64,000 bases of DNA from Leptospira ellinghausenii. GTDB taxonomy: Bacteria; Spirochaetota; Leptospiria; Leptospirales; Leptospiraceae. A program made the translations under genes and the position numbers. Below, piece by piece: positions 18,557 through 28,649 of the stretch. The DNA is taken from assembly GCF_003114815.1 (NCBI RefSeq), contig NZ_BFAZ01000009.1, positions 1,178,001-1,242,000 of the forward strand, read 5' to 3'. How positions within the stretch are numbered: position 1 is the first letter of the stretch; each line of letters begins with the position of its first letter. The notes below the pieces were generated by a model. It was not told where the DNA came from, searched no databases, and saw only the letters and a program-made list of their open reading frames with translations.

Positions 18557-18557
18557 A

Positions 18558-21110
18558 TTAAAAACTAATCTCCATGATACCTTGGTTTTCTTTGACTCTT
18601 GCTACTGAGAGAATTTTTTCCTTAATTGAAAGGAGTAGACCAGTATCTTCTATTTTTTTACCATTTTTAGTTTGGATGTGAAAGGAGTCATATGCAAAAT
18701 CAGCACTTGTCGAGATTCTAACAAAGATTACTTCCAATTCTAAATCGATTAAAGTTTTGAGAATACGATACACTAATCCTATTGAATCAGGTACTCTTAC
18801 TTCTAATACAGAATAAGTATCTGATAAATCATTTGCAAACTTGACAAGTTCTTCGACCATTCCTTCTGGAATTTGTGGTAAGGTTTTCCAAATATTGATA
18901 GTGGAAGCCAAATCTTCAATATTCACTTTCCCTTCAATACAATCGGCAAGAGTGGACTCAATTTCGTTTATTTGTGGTTCGGCGATTTCTCCACTTCCGA
19001 ATTCATCAGTGATTTGCGCTTGTAGAATCAAATGTTCATTTTCACTTCGGAACAACCTTAGGCCTACTAAATTTAACCCAAGACTGGAAATAATTCCTGA
19101 AAGATACAGTAACATTCGTTTGTCAGCCTTTGCAAAAAGAGACAATGTAACAAAGGCTGGTTCTTTTTCAGAAAGTAATCGAAATGTGGAACCTGATTGT
19201 ATCCATTCATGTAAAAATACAAAGTGTTGGTATACTCTGCGTGGGGTATTATAGTTCAAATAAGAACTGGGGCGAATTTGCATCCCAAACGAAACAATTT
19301 GTTCTGCTTGTTCAGTTGTAAGTCCTTCTTTTTCGATTAGATAGGATTCAAGAGTATTCTCGATGCGTTCCTGGTTATCGGGACGATTCGTTTTGTTTTG
19401 TAAGTATGTCAATGTGGATGTAAATAAAAAATGTAAAATTTCTTTTTTCCAATTGGTAAGAACTGATTGGCCAACTGATTTTGTATCAATGATTGTCATT
19501 ACATATAACAACCGTAAAGTGTTTTCATTGGAAAATTGTTCTGCAAACGAAGAAATTAGATTTGGGTCATAAATATCTCGTTTGGATGAGAGTTCAGACA
19601 TGACGATATGTTCTGCGACTAAAAATCGCAAGAGTTCTGTATCTTCTTCTGAAAATCGGAACCTTTCCGCGATGATGAGTGCAAGTTCGGCACCATATTG
19701 GCAGTGATCACCTTCTTTTACTTTCCCTGCATCGTGAATCAGGATTGCCAAAGCCAAAATTTCAATTTTTTCGCAAGAATTAAATACGTCTTGGACTTGT
19801 GGGTCTTCCCATAAATCAGCAATCAATACATCTAACTCGCGTAATATGAGCAATGTATGTTCATCAACTGTGTATTGGTGGTGGTAACTAAAGAGGGGAA
19901 AGTTGGTACAAGCTCCAAATTCAGGAATGAGTTTTCCTAGCACATTACATTCATGCATGAGTGTGAGTGTATGCCCAATACGTTTTTTGTGGCGTAACAT
20001 CTCCATAAAACAATCCAAAACTGATTTTTGGTTTTTAAAATCATCATCGAGAAAATGTGATGCAAAACGGATTTCGTTTAAATCGATCCGAGATGGTTCC
20101 TCTTCGTTTTTTTGTGATTCGCTGAAAAATTGAATGATGTCATCGTATAAAGTATCTGGATTGGAAAGTTCTTTGTGGATCCGTTTTTTATTCAGATTGG
20201 TTTTTTCATCCAAGTAGGTTCCAATATAAAAATAAACATCCTTTTGGGCTTTATAAAATTGGCTCATAAAACGTTCTAAGGTTTTAATTTCGTTCTTAGG
20301 ACCAAATCCTAAAAACTCAGCAACTTCTGCTTGTAAGCCTAAATCTAATCTGTCATTTTTACGGCCACTGATGATATGGAGAGCGGATCTAGTTAAAAGT
20401 AAAAAATCATAAGCCGACAGTAAAGTTAAACTATCACCAATTAAATAAAAATCAAAAATCCCACCATCAGCACTATCAGCGAGTGGATTTGTTTTTTCGA
20501 TCCAATACATTTGTTGGATGTCACGAAGTCCTAATGGATCGTTTTTAATATTGGGTTCTGAAAGTAAAATTGGATTATAAGAATTGATAATTCTTTCTCT
20601 GAGATAAGATAGTTTCCATTCATTGTATTCTTTGATGGTTTTTTCAGGAATTTTGCCCAGGAATTCGTTTTTGAATTTTTGGAATAAAACTTCAGATCCT
20701 ACAAGAAACCGAGCATCAAGTACTGCATGGTAGGTTTCGATTTGGTTTAAGTATAAAAATGATTCTTTGATCGTACGGCAGCTATGACCCACTTCCTTAT
20801 CATTGTTATATAAGAACGTATTGATTTTGGAAATGATTTCACTTAAGATTTTGTCTGAAAGTTTTCCATCATGAAGGTATAATAAATCAATATCCGAATG
20901 AGGTGCAAGTTCCCTTCTTCCATAACCTCCTACGGCAATGAGGCAGAGGTGGTCTTTTATGGGGATTTCGTTTGACACTTCCAAAAAAACTTGTCGTATT
21001 GAATCGTCGATCAGGTTACTCAACTGACGGGTAAACAACCTTCCTGAAGAGACTGTTTTGGCTTTTGGAAAGGTCCGTTGCAGTTTTGCCTTGAGTTCTG
21101 ATTTCATCAT
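18558..21110 (-). CDS. glnD: [protein-PII] uridylyltransferase/uridylyl-removing enzyme
   Basis: Bifunctional sensor of glutamine that adds or removes UMP on PII proteins and so controls nitrogen assimilation. The 850-residue protein has the nucleotidyltransferase motif AVGGYGRRELAPHSDIDLLY (about 58-77), the central GlnD linker, an HD phosphohydrolase domain (VDEHTLLILRELD, then LAILIHDAGKVKEGDH), and two C-terminal ACT domains (about 675 on and 785-850, LEVRVPDSIGLVYRILKTL). The full domain set suggests both activities. Neither glnB nor glnA is nearby; instead a glucosidase follows in the same operon. Two ATGs in tandem (21110, 21107) begin the gene. Confidence 0.93.
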   Translation of the reverse strand: MMKSELKAKLQRTFPKAKTVSSGRLFTRQLSNLIDDSIRQVFLEVSNEIPIKDHLCLIAVGGYGRRELAPHSDIDLLYLHDGKLSDKILSEIISKINTFLYNNDKEVGHSCRTIKESFLYLNQIETYHAVLDARFLVGSEVLFQKFKNEFLGKIPEKTIKEYNEWKLSYLRERIINSYNPILLSEPNIKNDPLGLRDIQQMYWIEKTNPLADSADGGIFDFYLIGDSLTLLSAYDFLLLTRSALHIISGRKNDRLDLGLQAEVAEFLGFGPKNEIKTLERFMSQFYKAQKDVYFYIGTYLDEKTNLNKKRIHKELSNPDTLYDDIIQFFSESQKNEEEPSRIDLNEIRFASHFLDDDFKNQKSVLDCFMEMLRHKKRIGHTLTLMHECNVLGKLIPEFGACTNFPLFSYHHQYTVDEHTLLILRELDVLIADLWEDPQVQDVFNSCEKIEILALAILIHDAGKVKEGDHCQYGAELALIIAERFRFSEEDTELLRFLVAEHIVMSELSSKRDIYDPNLISSFAEQFSNENTLRLLYVMTIIDTKSVGQSVLTNWKKEILHFLFTSTLTYLQNKTNRPDNQERIENTLESYLIEKEGLTTEQAEQIVSFGMQIRPSSYLNYNTPRRVYQHFVFLHEWIQSGSTFRLLSEKEPAFVTLSLFAKADKRMLLYLSGIISSLGLNLVGLRLFRSENEHLILQAQITDEFGSGEIAEPQINEIESTLADCIEGKVNIEDLASTINIWKTLPQIPEGMVEELVKFANDLSDTYSVLEVRVPDSIGLVYRILKTLIDLELEVIFVRISTSADFAYDSFHIQTKNGKKIEDTGLLLSIKEKILSVARVKENQGIMEISF

Positions 21111-21140
21111 GTAAAGATTACCTTATTGGACAACTTTAAC

Positions 21141-21629
21141 ATGAATCCGAAGATTAAAATCACAATTCAGTTTATTTTCAGCCATCTTTTGGCTTATCTC
21201 CTTGTTTCCATCCCTTACTTTCAATTGGTGATGAAAGATTATTATGAAGGTGAGTCTGCTGTGTTTCCTCTTTTTTTAGTTACATCGAGTGATGGTGCAG
21301 CTTGGTCGAGAGCGATGGCTTGGTTATTTCCAACCTTACTCCTCCAAGCACTACTGATTGTGAGTTTTTTACATCTGATTTGGGATTGGTTCCAAAAACA
21401 ATCTTTCAACAAACAAATGTTTGTTTTGGTATGGATGAGAACCGTTTTAGGTGGACTGGCAGCAATTTCTCCTTCTGTAGGAAGTTTGGAAGGAATGGTA
21501 TTTATGATTTCTGAAGTGACCCTATCGATCCACATGTATGTTTTATTTGAAATTTTTTTACAATCAATTGTCCAAGCGGGGATTTTCCTTTGGTTAGCGA
21601 AACGGTTTTTAATCCTTCAAAGGAAATAG
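21141..21629 (+). CDS. small integral membrane protein, unknown function
   Basis: About 162 residues with four likely membrane segments (near residues 7-27, 50-85, 95-115, 125-155). No family recognised. The frame extends up to TTG 21126, but ATG 21141 is the more natural start. It is divergent from glnD, with only 30 bp between starts, and 20 bp ahead of the DUF2961 gene, so it probably heads that operon. Confidence 0.6.
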   Translation: MNPKIKITIQFIFSHLLAYLLVSIPYFQLVMKDYYEGESAVFPLFLVTSSDGAAWSRAMAWLFPTLLLQALLIVSFLHLIWDWFQKQSFNKQMFVLVWMRTVLGGLAAISPSVGSLEGMVFMISEVTLSIHMYVLFEIFLQSIVQAGIFLWLAKRFLILQRK

Positions 21630-21649
21630 TTTTTTTAAGATAGGTCATT

Positions 21650-22849
21650 ATGGTTACGAATCAAACTTACTTTCGAATCCGTTTTTGGGTAATAATATTT
21701 CTTGTTGGATTTAAATTCGCAAATCCTTTGTCAAGCGATGGGTGGGAGTCTTCGATTTGGAAGGAAAAAAACTACCAAAACAAACGAATCTCAAGTGCGG
21801 ATCCAACAAATGGAAATGATGATTTTATCAAAATTCCAAAAAAATCAACCATCACGATTGCTGAGATCAAAGGGCGAGGGATCATCAAACACATTTGGAT
21901 GACATTGGCCAGTAAAGACCCTATGGCTAGGAAAAATGTTGTGATTCGTATGTATTGGGACAATCATTCTTATCCTTCCGTAGAAGTTCCGTTAGGTGAA
22001 TTTTTTGGACAAGGTTGGGGAGAAGAATACATACTCAATTCGTTACCACTTGTCGCAGCACCTAAAAAAGGAAAGTCAATGAACTCATATTTTCCTATGC
22101 CATTTGAATCGAGTGCGAAAATTCAAATTGAAAACGAATCGGATGAAGACATTAGTAATTTTTATTTTTACATTGATTATGAAGAATGGAAATCACCTCT
22201 CGATTCCCCTTTACGATTCCATGCACAATGGAACAGAAGTATCACAAAACCGAACACTTCGAACCAAAGAGAAAATGAATGGGGATTACTTGGGGAAACT
22301 GAAAAAACAAAATTTAACAAAGAAAACTACTTCTCCGTTCTTGAAACCGAAGGAAAAGGCCAATTCATTGGACTTAATTTATATGTGGATTCTCCTACTC
22401 CTTTGTGGTATGGCGAAGGAGATGATCTAATCTTTATTGATGGAAACCAAACAAGTGCTACACTAAAAGGAACAGGAACCGAAGATGTGTTTAATACGGC
22501 TTGGTCACCAAAAGAAGTGTTTATGCATCCTTATTTTGGATACCCTCGGGTTTCCGATTCAATAGGTTGGTTGGGTAGAACCCATTTGTATCGATTTTGG
22601 GTAGAATCCCCCATTCGGTTTGAAAAAAATTTCCTATTCTTATTGGAACATGGTCATGCAAATTCCTTGACCTTAGATTTGATCTCTGTTGCTTATTGGT
22701 ATCAGAGTCTGAATCCAAAACCAATGAAGGTTTTGCCGAAAAAAGAATTTAGGGTGAACCAACCTGAGATCAATTTTCGTCACATCCATAAATGGCGGGA
22801 TTCATTCCGAAGTGAAAAAGGAAATGGGGAAATTTGGGGAAATGAATGA
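21650..22849 (+). CDS. DUF2961 (GH172-like) secreted protein
   Basis: The 399-residue protein has an N-terminal signal sequence (FRIRFWVIIFLVGFKFANPL) and then the DUF2961 domain: IAEIKGRGIIKHIWMTL, VVIRMYWDNHSYPSVEVPLG, GEFFGQGWG, FIGLNLYVDSP, WYGEGDDLIFIDG and GTGTEDVFNTAW. Some members of this family act on fructose-containing oligosaccharides (family GH172), others are uncharacterised, so a role in carbohydrate breakdown outside the cytoplasm is inference. The end overlaps the start of the diguanylate cyclase gene. Confidence 0.85.
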   Translation: MVTNQTYFRIRFWVIIFLVGFKFANPLSSDGWESSIWKEKNYQNKRISSADPTNGNDDFIKIPKKSTITIAEIKGRGIIKHIWMTLASKDPMARKNVVIRMYWDNHSYPSVEVPLGEFFGQGWGEEYILNSLPLVAAPKKGKSMNSYFPMPFESSAKIQIENESDEDISNFYFYIDYEEWKSPLDSPLRFHAQWNRSITKPNTSNQRENEWGLLGETEKTKFNKENYFSVLETEGKGQFIGLNLYVDSPTPLWYGEGDDLIFIDGNQTSATLKGTGTEDVFNTAWSPKEVFMHPYFGYPRVSDSIGWLGRTHLYRFWVESPIRFEKNFLFLLEHGHANSLTLDLISVAYWYQSLNPKPMKVLPKKEFRVNQPEINFRHIHKWRDSFRSEKGNGEIWGNE

Positions 22850-23759
22850 TTTTAATACAGAAACACTGGCTAAGGAAATTGTTTCCCAATCCATCGATGC
22901 AATTGTTGTTTTAGACACAAACCAACAGATATTATTTAGTAACATAGCGTTACAATCGTTAACTGGATATTCAGAAGAAGAATTGTTTGGTAAATCATTT
23001 TCTTTTTTATTCCCACCGAATGAAAAAGGAGAACAAACATCAATAGAAGCATTCGTTAGTTCCAACGAAGCACATTACATTGCAGGATTTTTAAAAGAAT
23101 TAGAACTCATCACAAAACCAAAAGGTACGATTCCCGTGGAAATTCGTGCTTTTACCATCCACCAAGAGAACAAAGAGTATTACGCGGCGATTATCCGAGA
23201 TGTGAGAGAACGTAGGCGTTTAGAAGAACAAAAAAATGTACTCATCAATAGTTTGAAACGTTTGGCTTATATGGACGAACTTACGATGTTACCAAATCGT
23301 CGTTCCTTCTCAGACACCCTCCAAAAAACCATCGCAACCGTCAAACGTCGTAACCGGGAATCGGTGCTTGCGGTAATGGACATAGACCATTTTAAGGTGA
23401 TCAATGACACCTACGGACATGACATTGGGGATCTGGTACTCAAAAAAATGGCCAATATCTTTGTGGATTGCCTACGGGAAGAGGACACAGTGGGAAGGCT
23501 TGGTGGAGAGGAATTTGGGTGTATTTTGCCAGACACCACCACCGAAGGGGCAACCATCGTCCTTGACCGCCTCCGCGAATCGGTCGAAACACACCGCTTT
23601 TTTATCTTTGATAACTACTATCTGAACGTCACCTTGAGCATTGGTTACACCAAGGTTCATCCCATCCAAAAACCAGAAGAAGTTCTGAAGTTTGCTGACA
23701 TCGCCCTCTACCAGGCAAAAAACCACGGCAGAAACCAAATCCAAGTCTATCCCGTTTGA
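22842..23759 (+). CDS. PAS-GGDEF diguanylate cyclase
   Basis: Makes the second messenger cyclic di-GMP. Residues about 10-115 are a PAS sensor domain (DAIVVLDTNQQILFSN, SLTGYSEEELFGKSF) with a PAC-like end (EYYAAIIRDVRERRRLEEQ), then a GGDEF domain from about 135 (LAYMDELTMLPNRRSF) with the active-site motif GRLGGEEFG and metal-binding Asp in AVMDIDHFK. No RxxD inhibitory site was evident at the expected place. No membrane segment: a cytoplasmic sensor. Start is ambiguous among GTG 22812, ATG 22824 and ATG 22842; the last gives an 8-bp overlap with the DUF2961 stop and is preferred. Confidence 0.9.
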   Translation: MNDFNTETLAKEIVSQSIDAIVVLDTNQQILFSNIALQSLTGYSEEELFGKSFSFLFPPNEKGEQTSIEAFVSSNEAHYIAGFLKELELITKPKGTIPVEIRAFTIHQENKEYYAAIIRDVRERRRLEEQKNVLINSLKRLAYMDELTMLPNRRSFSDTLQKTIATVKRRNRESVLAVMDIDHFKVINDTYGHDIGDLVLKKMANIFVDCLREEDTVGRLGGEEFGCILPDTTTEGATIVLDRLRESVETHRFFIFDNYYLNVTLSIGYTKVHPIQKPEEVLKFADIALYQAKNHGRNQIQVYPV

Positions 23760-23761
23760 AA

Positions 23762-23796
23762 AATTTTAGCAGTTTCTTTGAAAGTCTGCTAAAATT
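23762..23796 (+). terminator. terminator after the diguanylate cyclase gene
   Basis: AATTTTAGCAG (23762-23772) and CTGCTAAAATT (23786-23796) form a perfect 11-bp stem with a 13-nt loop, 2 bp after the stop codon and just ahead of the heat-shock promoter. Confidence 0.78.
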
Positions 23797-23819
23797 CGCA
23801 ACTTGGATGGACAACGTGC

Positions 23820-23848
23820 TTGACGAAAAAAACGGAAATTCGTAAACT
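23820..23848 (+). promoter_or_regulatory. sigma-70 type promoter of the hrcA operon
   Basis: TTGACG (23820-23825), 17-bp spacer, TAAACT (23843-23848). The inferred start of transcription is near 23855, directly before the CIRCE element, so bound HrcA would block it. Confidence 0.7.
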
Positions 23849-23859
23849 TTAAGCATAGA

Positions 23860-23886
23860 TTAGCACTCTAATCATCAGAGTGCTAA
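23860..23886. promoter_or_regulatory. CIRCE operator (HrcA binding site)
   Basis: TTAGCACTC (23860-23868), nine bases, GAGTGCTAA (23878-23886): an exact match to the 9-9-9 CIRCE consensus, 18 bp before the hrcA start. It predicts HrcA autoregulation and heat induction of the operon. Confidence 0.97.
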
Positions 23887-23904
23887 AGGAAGTGCTTGGA
23901 GGCT

Positions 23905-24936
23905 ATGGACCTTTCCCCTAGACATCGTTCCATTTTGAAAGCATTGGTTGAGGAGTTTGTTTCAGACAACAAACCTGTCGGCTCCAAAACCCTTTCTGAA
24001 AAGTACGATATCGGACTATCACCAGCCACCATTCGGTCCTGCTTGGCAGAACTCGAGGACATGGGTTACATAGTAGCTCGTCATACTTCGGGTGGTCGGG
24101 TGCCAACAGAACGAGGGTATCGGTTGTATGTGGATAGCCTTGTGACTCTTTTTGAGCTCACAATGCGTGAAAAACAAAGGATCCAAGAAGAGTATCTTCG
24201 GATGCAATTTCGTTTGGACCAGGTTCTCATTGCAACCTCCAAGGTACTCGCTTCCCTTTCGCAATCGGCAAGTGTGGTTTTAGGTCCGGAAGGATCTCTC
24301 GACACATTAAAACATATAGAACTCATCCATGTAAATGGAGGAGAAGTTCTTATGATCCTTGTTATGCGGTCTGGAACTGTGCTGAATCGAAATATATTTT
24401 TCGATTTTCACATCTCACAAGAGAGTCTGTACCAAATTTCACGGTATTTGAATGATAACGTCAAAGGATTTGATGTTCATGAAATTCAAAGTAATCTGAT
24501 CCCTCAGATGATGTTGAAAAAAGAAGGCCCAGAAGGATTTTCTTTGTTCGCTCCATCGATTGCGAGAGCAATGGGAACAGATAGTATGTCTGTTGATAAC
24601 TTGTATATCGACGGATTAAAAAACTTATATGAAAACTTTAAGGATGAAGAGGAACAATTAGAAAACATCCTGCATCTATTTGATGAAAAACAGTTCCTCA
24701 AAGAGTTTTTTAGTGATTATGTTCCGATGGATGGTGTTTATACCATTATCGGAAAAGACGGTAATGAAAAGTTAGGTGGTGTTACCATCATTACAACGAA
24801 TTATCGTATGGGTGAAAAAAGGATCGGTTCCATGGGAATTATAGGTCCTCAGAGGATGAATTACAATAAGGCATTACCTTTGATTGAATTCACTTCGAAG
24901 TTAGTTTCAGAAATGATAACGAAATTGAGTAGGTAG
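23905..24936 (+). CDS. hrcA: heat-inducible transcription repressor HrcA
   Basis: Repressor that binds CIRCE and is released when chaperones are titrated by unfolded protein. 343 residues: winged helix-turn-helix N-terminus (LSPRHRSILKALVEEFVSD, PVGSKTLSEKY, LSPATIRSCLAELEDMGYI, HTSGGRVPTERGYRLYVD), then the dimerisation and inserted domains ending GIIGPQRMNYNKALPLIEF. The start is ATG 23905, set by TTGGAGG at 23896-23902; the frame's earlier TTG is part of that ribosome-binding site. First gene of hrcA-grpE-dnaK-dnaJ, 11 bp before grpE. Confidence 0.96.
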   Translation: MDLSPRHRSILKALVEEFVSDNKPVGSKTLSEKYDIGLSPATIRSCLAELEDMGYIVARHTSGGRVPTERGYRLYVDSLVTLFELTMREKQRIQEEYLRMQFRLDQVLIATSKVLASLSQSASVVLGPEGSLDTLKHIELIHVNGGEVLMILVMRSGTVLNRNIFFDFHISQESLYQISRYLNDNVKGFDVHEIQSNLIPQMMLKKEGPEGFSLFAPSIARAMGTDSMSVDNLYIDGLKNLYENFKDEEEQLENILHLFDEKQFLKEFFSDYVPMDGVYTIIGKDGNEKLGGVTIITTNYRMGEKRIGSMGIIGPQRMNYNKALPLIEFTSKLVSEMITKLSR

Positions 24937-24947
24937 TAGGAGGCGAA

Positions 24948-25520
24948 ATGGCAGAAGAAACGAACGGGTCCCTAGAAGATCAAAATGTGCAAGTGGAAGA
25001 AGGGCAAACCATTTCTGACGAAGCCATTGAACAAGCGGTAGAAGGAGCTGAAAAAGAACTCGATAATGCAAAAAAAGAAATCGAATCTTTAAAGGACTCT
25101 TGGCTCAGAGAACGTGCGGAGTTTCAAAACTACAAACGTCGAACAGCTAACGATTTGTTAAATGCAAGAAAAGAATCCATCAAGAAGTTTGCGGAAGGAC
25201 TGACAGGTGCTTTGGATAATTTGGAACGTGTTTCGAATGTTCCTAACCAAACACCTGAAGTGGTTGCTTTTGTGGAAGGTATCAAGATGGTACAAAAGGA
25301 ATTTTATTCCGTATTGGAAAGAGAAGGAATCAAACGATTGGATCCGAAAGGAATGCCGTTTGACCCTATGCTCATGGAAGCAATTGCTTCCGAAGAAAGT
25401 GCAGAGTATACAGAAGAGACTGTTATCGAAACCTACCAAGCTGGTTATTACCACGAAGAAGGTGAAAACAAACAATCGATTCGTCCTGCACGTGTGAGAG
25501 TGGGAAAACCACAAAGTTAA
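24948..25520 (+). CDS. grpE: nucleotide exchange factor GrpE
   Basis: Releases ADP from DnaK. 190 residues: acidic disordered N-terminus, long coiled coil (about 35-90, ELDNAKKEIESLKDSWLRER, AEFQNYKRRTANDLL), then the compact beta-domain with GMPFDPMLMEAIASEES and the ending PARVRVGKP. It lies behind an AGGAGG ribosome-binding site in the operon controlled by CIRCE, 23 bp before dnaK. Confidence 0.96.
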   Translation: MAEETNGSLEDQNVQVEEGQTISDEAIEQAVEGAEKELDNAKKEIESLKDSWLRERAEFQNYKRRTANDLLNARKESIKKFAEGLTGALDNLERVSNVPNQTPEVVAFVEGIKMVQKEFYSVLEREGIKRLDPKGMPFDPMLMEAIASEESAEYTEETVIETYQAGYYHEEGENKQSIRPARVRVGKPQS

Positions 25521-25543
25521 TATAAGTAAGAAGGAGAAAGACT

Positions 25544-27478
25544 ATGTCTAAGGAAAAAATCATAGGTATCGATTTAGGAACCACTAACTCATGTGTGGCG
25601 GTTATGGAAGGTGGAGATCCCGTTGTCATTCAAAACTCTGAAGGGGCAAGAACCACTCCTTCGATCGTTGCTTTTACAGCAAAGGGTGAAACCATTGTTG
25701 GACAGTTTGCAAAGAACCAAGCGATCACAAACGCGGTAAATACGATTCGTTCTGCGAAACGTTTTATCGGCCGTCGTTTTAACGAAGCTGGGGATGAAGC
25801 AAAAATGGTATCATACAAAGTGATCCGTGCTGGAAATGATGGTGTTAAATTTGAAACCGTATCTGGTGAATTCACTCCACAAGAAATTGCAGCTCGTGTC
25901 CTTCAAAAAATGAAAAAAACAGCGGAAGACTTTCTTGGCCATGAAGTAAAAAAAGCAGTCGTAACAGTTCCTGCTTACTTCAATGACGAACAAAGACAAG
26001 CAACAAAAGACGCTGGTCGTATTGCTGGACTTGAAGTAGAACGGATCATCAACGAACCAACTGCTGCGGCTCTTGCTTATGGTTTTGATAAGAAAAAAAC
26101 CAATGCAAAGATCGCTGTATACGACTTAGGTGGTGGAACATTTGACGTTTCTATCCTGGAACTTGGTGACGGTGTATTTGAAGTAAAATCAACTAACGGT
26201 GATACTCACCTTGGTGGTGACGACTTTGATAACGTGGTCATGCAGTGGATGATTGATGAATTCAAAAAACAAACTGGAATTGATATTTCTGGAGATAAAA
26301 ACACAGTACAACGATTGAAAGAAGCTGCTGAAAAAGCTAAAATCGAATTGTCTGGAACATCTTCCACTCAAATCAATCTTCCATTCATCACGGCTGATGC
26401 GTCTGGTCCAAAACACTTGGACATGACACTCACCAAAGCAAAGTTTGATGAAATCACAAGATCTCTTGTCGAAAGAACTCGTATTCCATGTATCAATGCA
26501 TTAAAAGATGCAGGTTTGTCTGCAAGTGAAATCGATGAAGTCATCCTTGTGGGTGGATCTACTCGTATCCCAGCAGTACAAGCTCTTGTAAAAGAGATTT
26601 TTGCAAAAGAACCAAACAAATCAGTAAACCCGGATGAAGTAGTCGCAATTGGTGCTGCGATCCAAGGTGGTGTTCTTGCAGGTGATGTAACAGATGTATT
26701 GTTACTTGATGTCACTCCACTTTCTCTTGGTATTGAAACTTTAGGTGGTGTGATGACAAAACTCATCGAAAGAAACACAACCATTCCTACAAGAAAGTCA
26801 CAAGTATTCTCCACTGCGGCAGACAACCAAACAACTGTTTCTGTTCACGTCTTACAAGGGGAACGAGAAATGGCAAGTGCGAACAGAACCCTCGGTCGTT
26901 TTGACTTAGTGGGAATTCCGTCAGCACCAAGAGGTGTTCCTCAAATCGAAGTGACATTTGATATTGATGCGAACGGTATCGTTCACGTGTCTGCAAAAGA
27001 TTTGGGAACTGGCAAAGAACAAAAGATTCGTATTGAATCATCTTCTGGACTCTCTGAAGAAGAAATCAAAAAGATGGTAAAAGATGCAGAAGCTCACGCA
27101 GAAGAAGATAAAAAACTTCGCGAGGCTGCTGACACTAAAAACGAATTGGAAGCCATTGTTTACCAATTGGAAAAAACCATCGGTGAATCCGCTGACAAAC
27201 TCGATGAATCAGAAAAACAAAGAGCTCAAGACGAAATCAAACGCGGCCGTGAAGCAATGGAATCTGGTGACCTCGAACGTATGAAAGCATCGAGAGATTC
27301 CATCCAACAAGTTGCGATGCAAATTGGACAAAAAATCTATAGCCAAGCAGGTCCTGAACAAGGAGCTCCTGGAGCAGAAGCTGGTGCAGGTGCAAACCAA
27401 GGCGCAAGCGATTCCAATGCAAGTGGCGAGAAGGTAGTCGATGCGGATTACACTGTCGTGGATGAAGACAAAAAATAA
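25544..27478 (+). CDS. dnaK: molecular chaperone DnaK (Hsp70)
   Basis: ATP-driven chaperone for folding and disaggregation. 644 residues, full family length: [18 protein letters not shown] phosphate-loop start, [51 protein letters not shown], the linker [18 protein letters not shown], substrate-binding domain, helical lid, and a Gly/Ala-rich tail ending in [20 protein letters not shown] lies 9 nt before the ATG. Third gene of the operon. Confidence 0.98.
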   Translation: MSKEKIIGIDLGTTNSCVAVMEGGDPVVIQNSEGARTTPSIVAFTAKGETIVGQFAKNQAITNAVNTIRSAKRFIGRRFNEAGDEAKMVSYKVIRAGNDGVKFETVSGEFTPQEIAARVLQKMKKTAEDFLGHEVKKAVVTVPAYFNDEQRQATKDAGRIAGLEVERIINEPTAAALAYGFDKKKTNAKIAVYDLGGGTFDVSILELGDGVFEVKSTNGDTHLGGDDFDNVVMQWMIDEFKKQTGIDISGDKNTVQRLKEAAEKAKIELSGTSSTQINLPFITADASGPKHLDMTLTKAKFDEITRSLVERTRIPCINALKDAGLSASEIDEVILVGGSTRIPAVQALVKEIFAKEPNKSVNPDEVVAIGAAIQGGVLAGDVTDVLLLDVTPLSLGIETLGGVMTKLIERNTTIPTRKSQVFSTAADNQTTVSVHVLQGEREMASANRTLGRFDLVGIPSAPRGVPQIEVTFDIDANGIVHVSAKDLGTGKEQKIRIESSSGLSEEEIKKMVKDAEAHAEEDKKLREAADTKNELEAIVYQLEKTIGESADKLDESEKQRAQDEIKRGREAMESGDLERMKASRDSIQQVAMQIGQKIYSQAGPEQGAPGAEAGAGANQGASDSNASGEKVVDADYTVVDEDKK

Positions 27479-27500
27479 ATAGAGATAAAGAAGTAAAACT

Positions 27501-28625
27501 ATGAGCGACCGTGGTTACTACGAAGTATTAGGCGTTTCGAAAGGTGCCTCTGATGATGAGATCAAGAGCGCCTATCGTAAGTTAGCCATCAAATATCACC
27601 CTGATAAAAATAAGGGTGATAAAGAAGCGGAAGAAAAATTCAAAGAGGCTACTGAAGCCTACGAAGTGTTACGCGATCCGCAAAAACGCCAAGCTTATGA
27701 CCAATTTGGAAAAGCTGGTGTGAATGCAGGTGCAGGAGGAGGGTATGGAGCGGGAGCTTATACCGACTTCTCTGATATCTTTGGAGACTTCGGTGATATC
27801 TTCAGTGAATTTTTCGGAGGCGGAGGTGGTGGTAGCCGCGGTGGTGGTAGAAGGTCTGGTCCTCAAAGGGGATCAGATCTCCGTTATAATTTAGAAGTTA
27901 GTTTAGAAGATGCGGCTCTTGGAAAAGAGTACAAAATTGAAATTCCAAGACTCGAAACCTGTGTTGATTGTTCGGGTTCCGGAGCATCCAAAGGATCTTC
28001 TCCAACCGTTTGCCCTGATTGTTCAGGCACAGGCCAAGTGAGACGAACCCAAGGATTTTTTAGTGTCACAACAACTTGCCCACGTTGTAAGGGAAAAGGA
28101 AAAGTCATTTCCAATCCTTGTAAAACATGTAAGGGCGAGGGTCTAACAGAGAAAAGACGAACCATACATATTAAAATCCCTGCTGGTGTAGAATCGGGAA
28201 GCCGACTCAAAGTTTCTGGTGAAGGGGAATCCGGTCCAAACGGTGGCCCAAGTGGTGATTTGTATGTGGTAACACATATCAAAAAACACCCAACGTTTGA
28301 ACGCCAAGGAAATGACCTCATTGTCCAAAAATCCATTTCTTTATCCATGGCTTGCCTCGGTGGCGAAATCGAAGTGCCTTCGATTGACGGAAAAACCATC
28401 CAATTAAAAATCCCTGAAGGGACGGAAAGTGGTCAAATTTTCCGCCTTAAAGGCCATGGAATCCCATACCTAGGTTCTTATGGCAAGGGAGACCAACATG
28501 TCATCATCAAAGTCGAAATTCCTAAGAAACTTTCTAAAAAACAGAGAGAACTAATGGAAGAATTTGCCCGTGAGTCCGGCGAAAAGGTTGGTAGCGGGGG
28601 AAAATCGAAGTTGTTTTTCCGCTAA
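27501..28625 (+). CDS. dnaJ: molecular chaperone DnaJ (Hsp40)
   Basis: Delivers clients to DnaK and stimulates its ATPase. 374 residues: J domain with HPD at about residues 33-35 ([10 protein letters not shown]), Gly/Phe-rich linker with a run of glycines and serines, four zinc-finger repeats ([32 protein letters not shown]), then two beta-sandwich C-terminal domains. A type-I DnaJ. Last recognisable heat-shock gene; the oxidoreductase gene follows within 25 bp with no terminator seen, so read-through is likely. Confidence 0.97.
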   Translation: MSDRGYYEVLGVSKGASDDEIKSAYRKLAIKYHPDKNKGDKEAEEKFKEATEAYEVLRDPQKRQAYDQFGKAGVNAGAGGGYGAGAYTDFSDIFGDFGDIFSEFFGGGGGGSRGGGRRSGPQRGSDLRYNLEVSLEDAALGKEYKIEIPRLETCVDCSGSGASKGSSPTVCPDCSGTGQVRRTQGFFSVTTTCPRCKGKGKVISNPCKTCKGEGLTEKRRTIHIKIPAGVESGSRLKVSGEGESGPNGGPSGDLYVVTHIKKHPTFERQGNDLIVQKSISLSMACLGGEIEVPSIDGKTIQLKIPEGTESGQIFRLKGHGIPYLGSYGKGDQHVIIKVEIPKKLSKKQRELMEEFARESGEKVGSGGKSKLFFR

Positions 28626-28649
28626 ACCTTTAAAATATTGAGAGCATCT

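Noticed and set aside
26368..26826. 152-codon minus-strand frame opposite dnaK
   Set aside because: Known type of spurious antisense frame opposite dnaK; no independent evidence.
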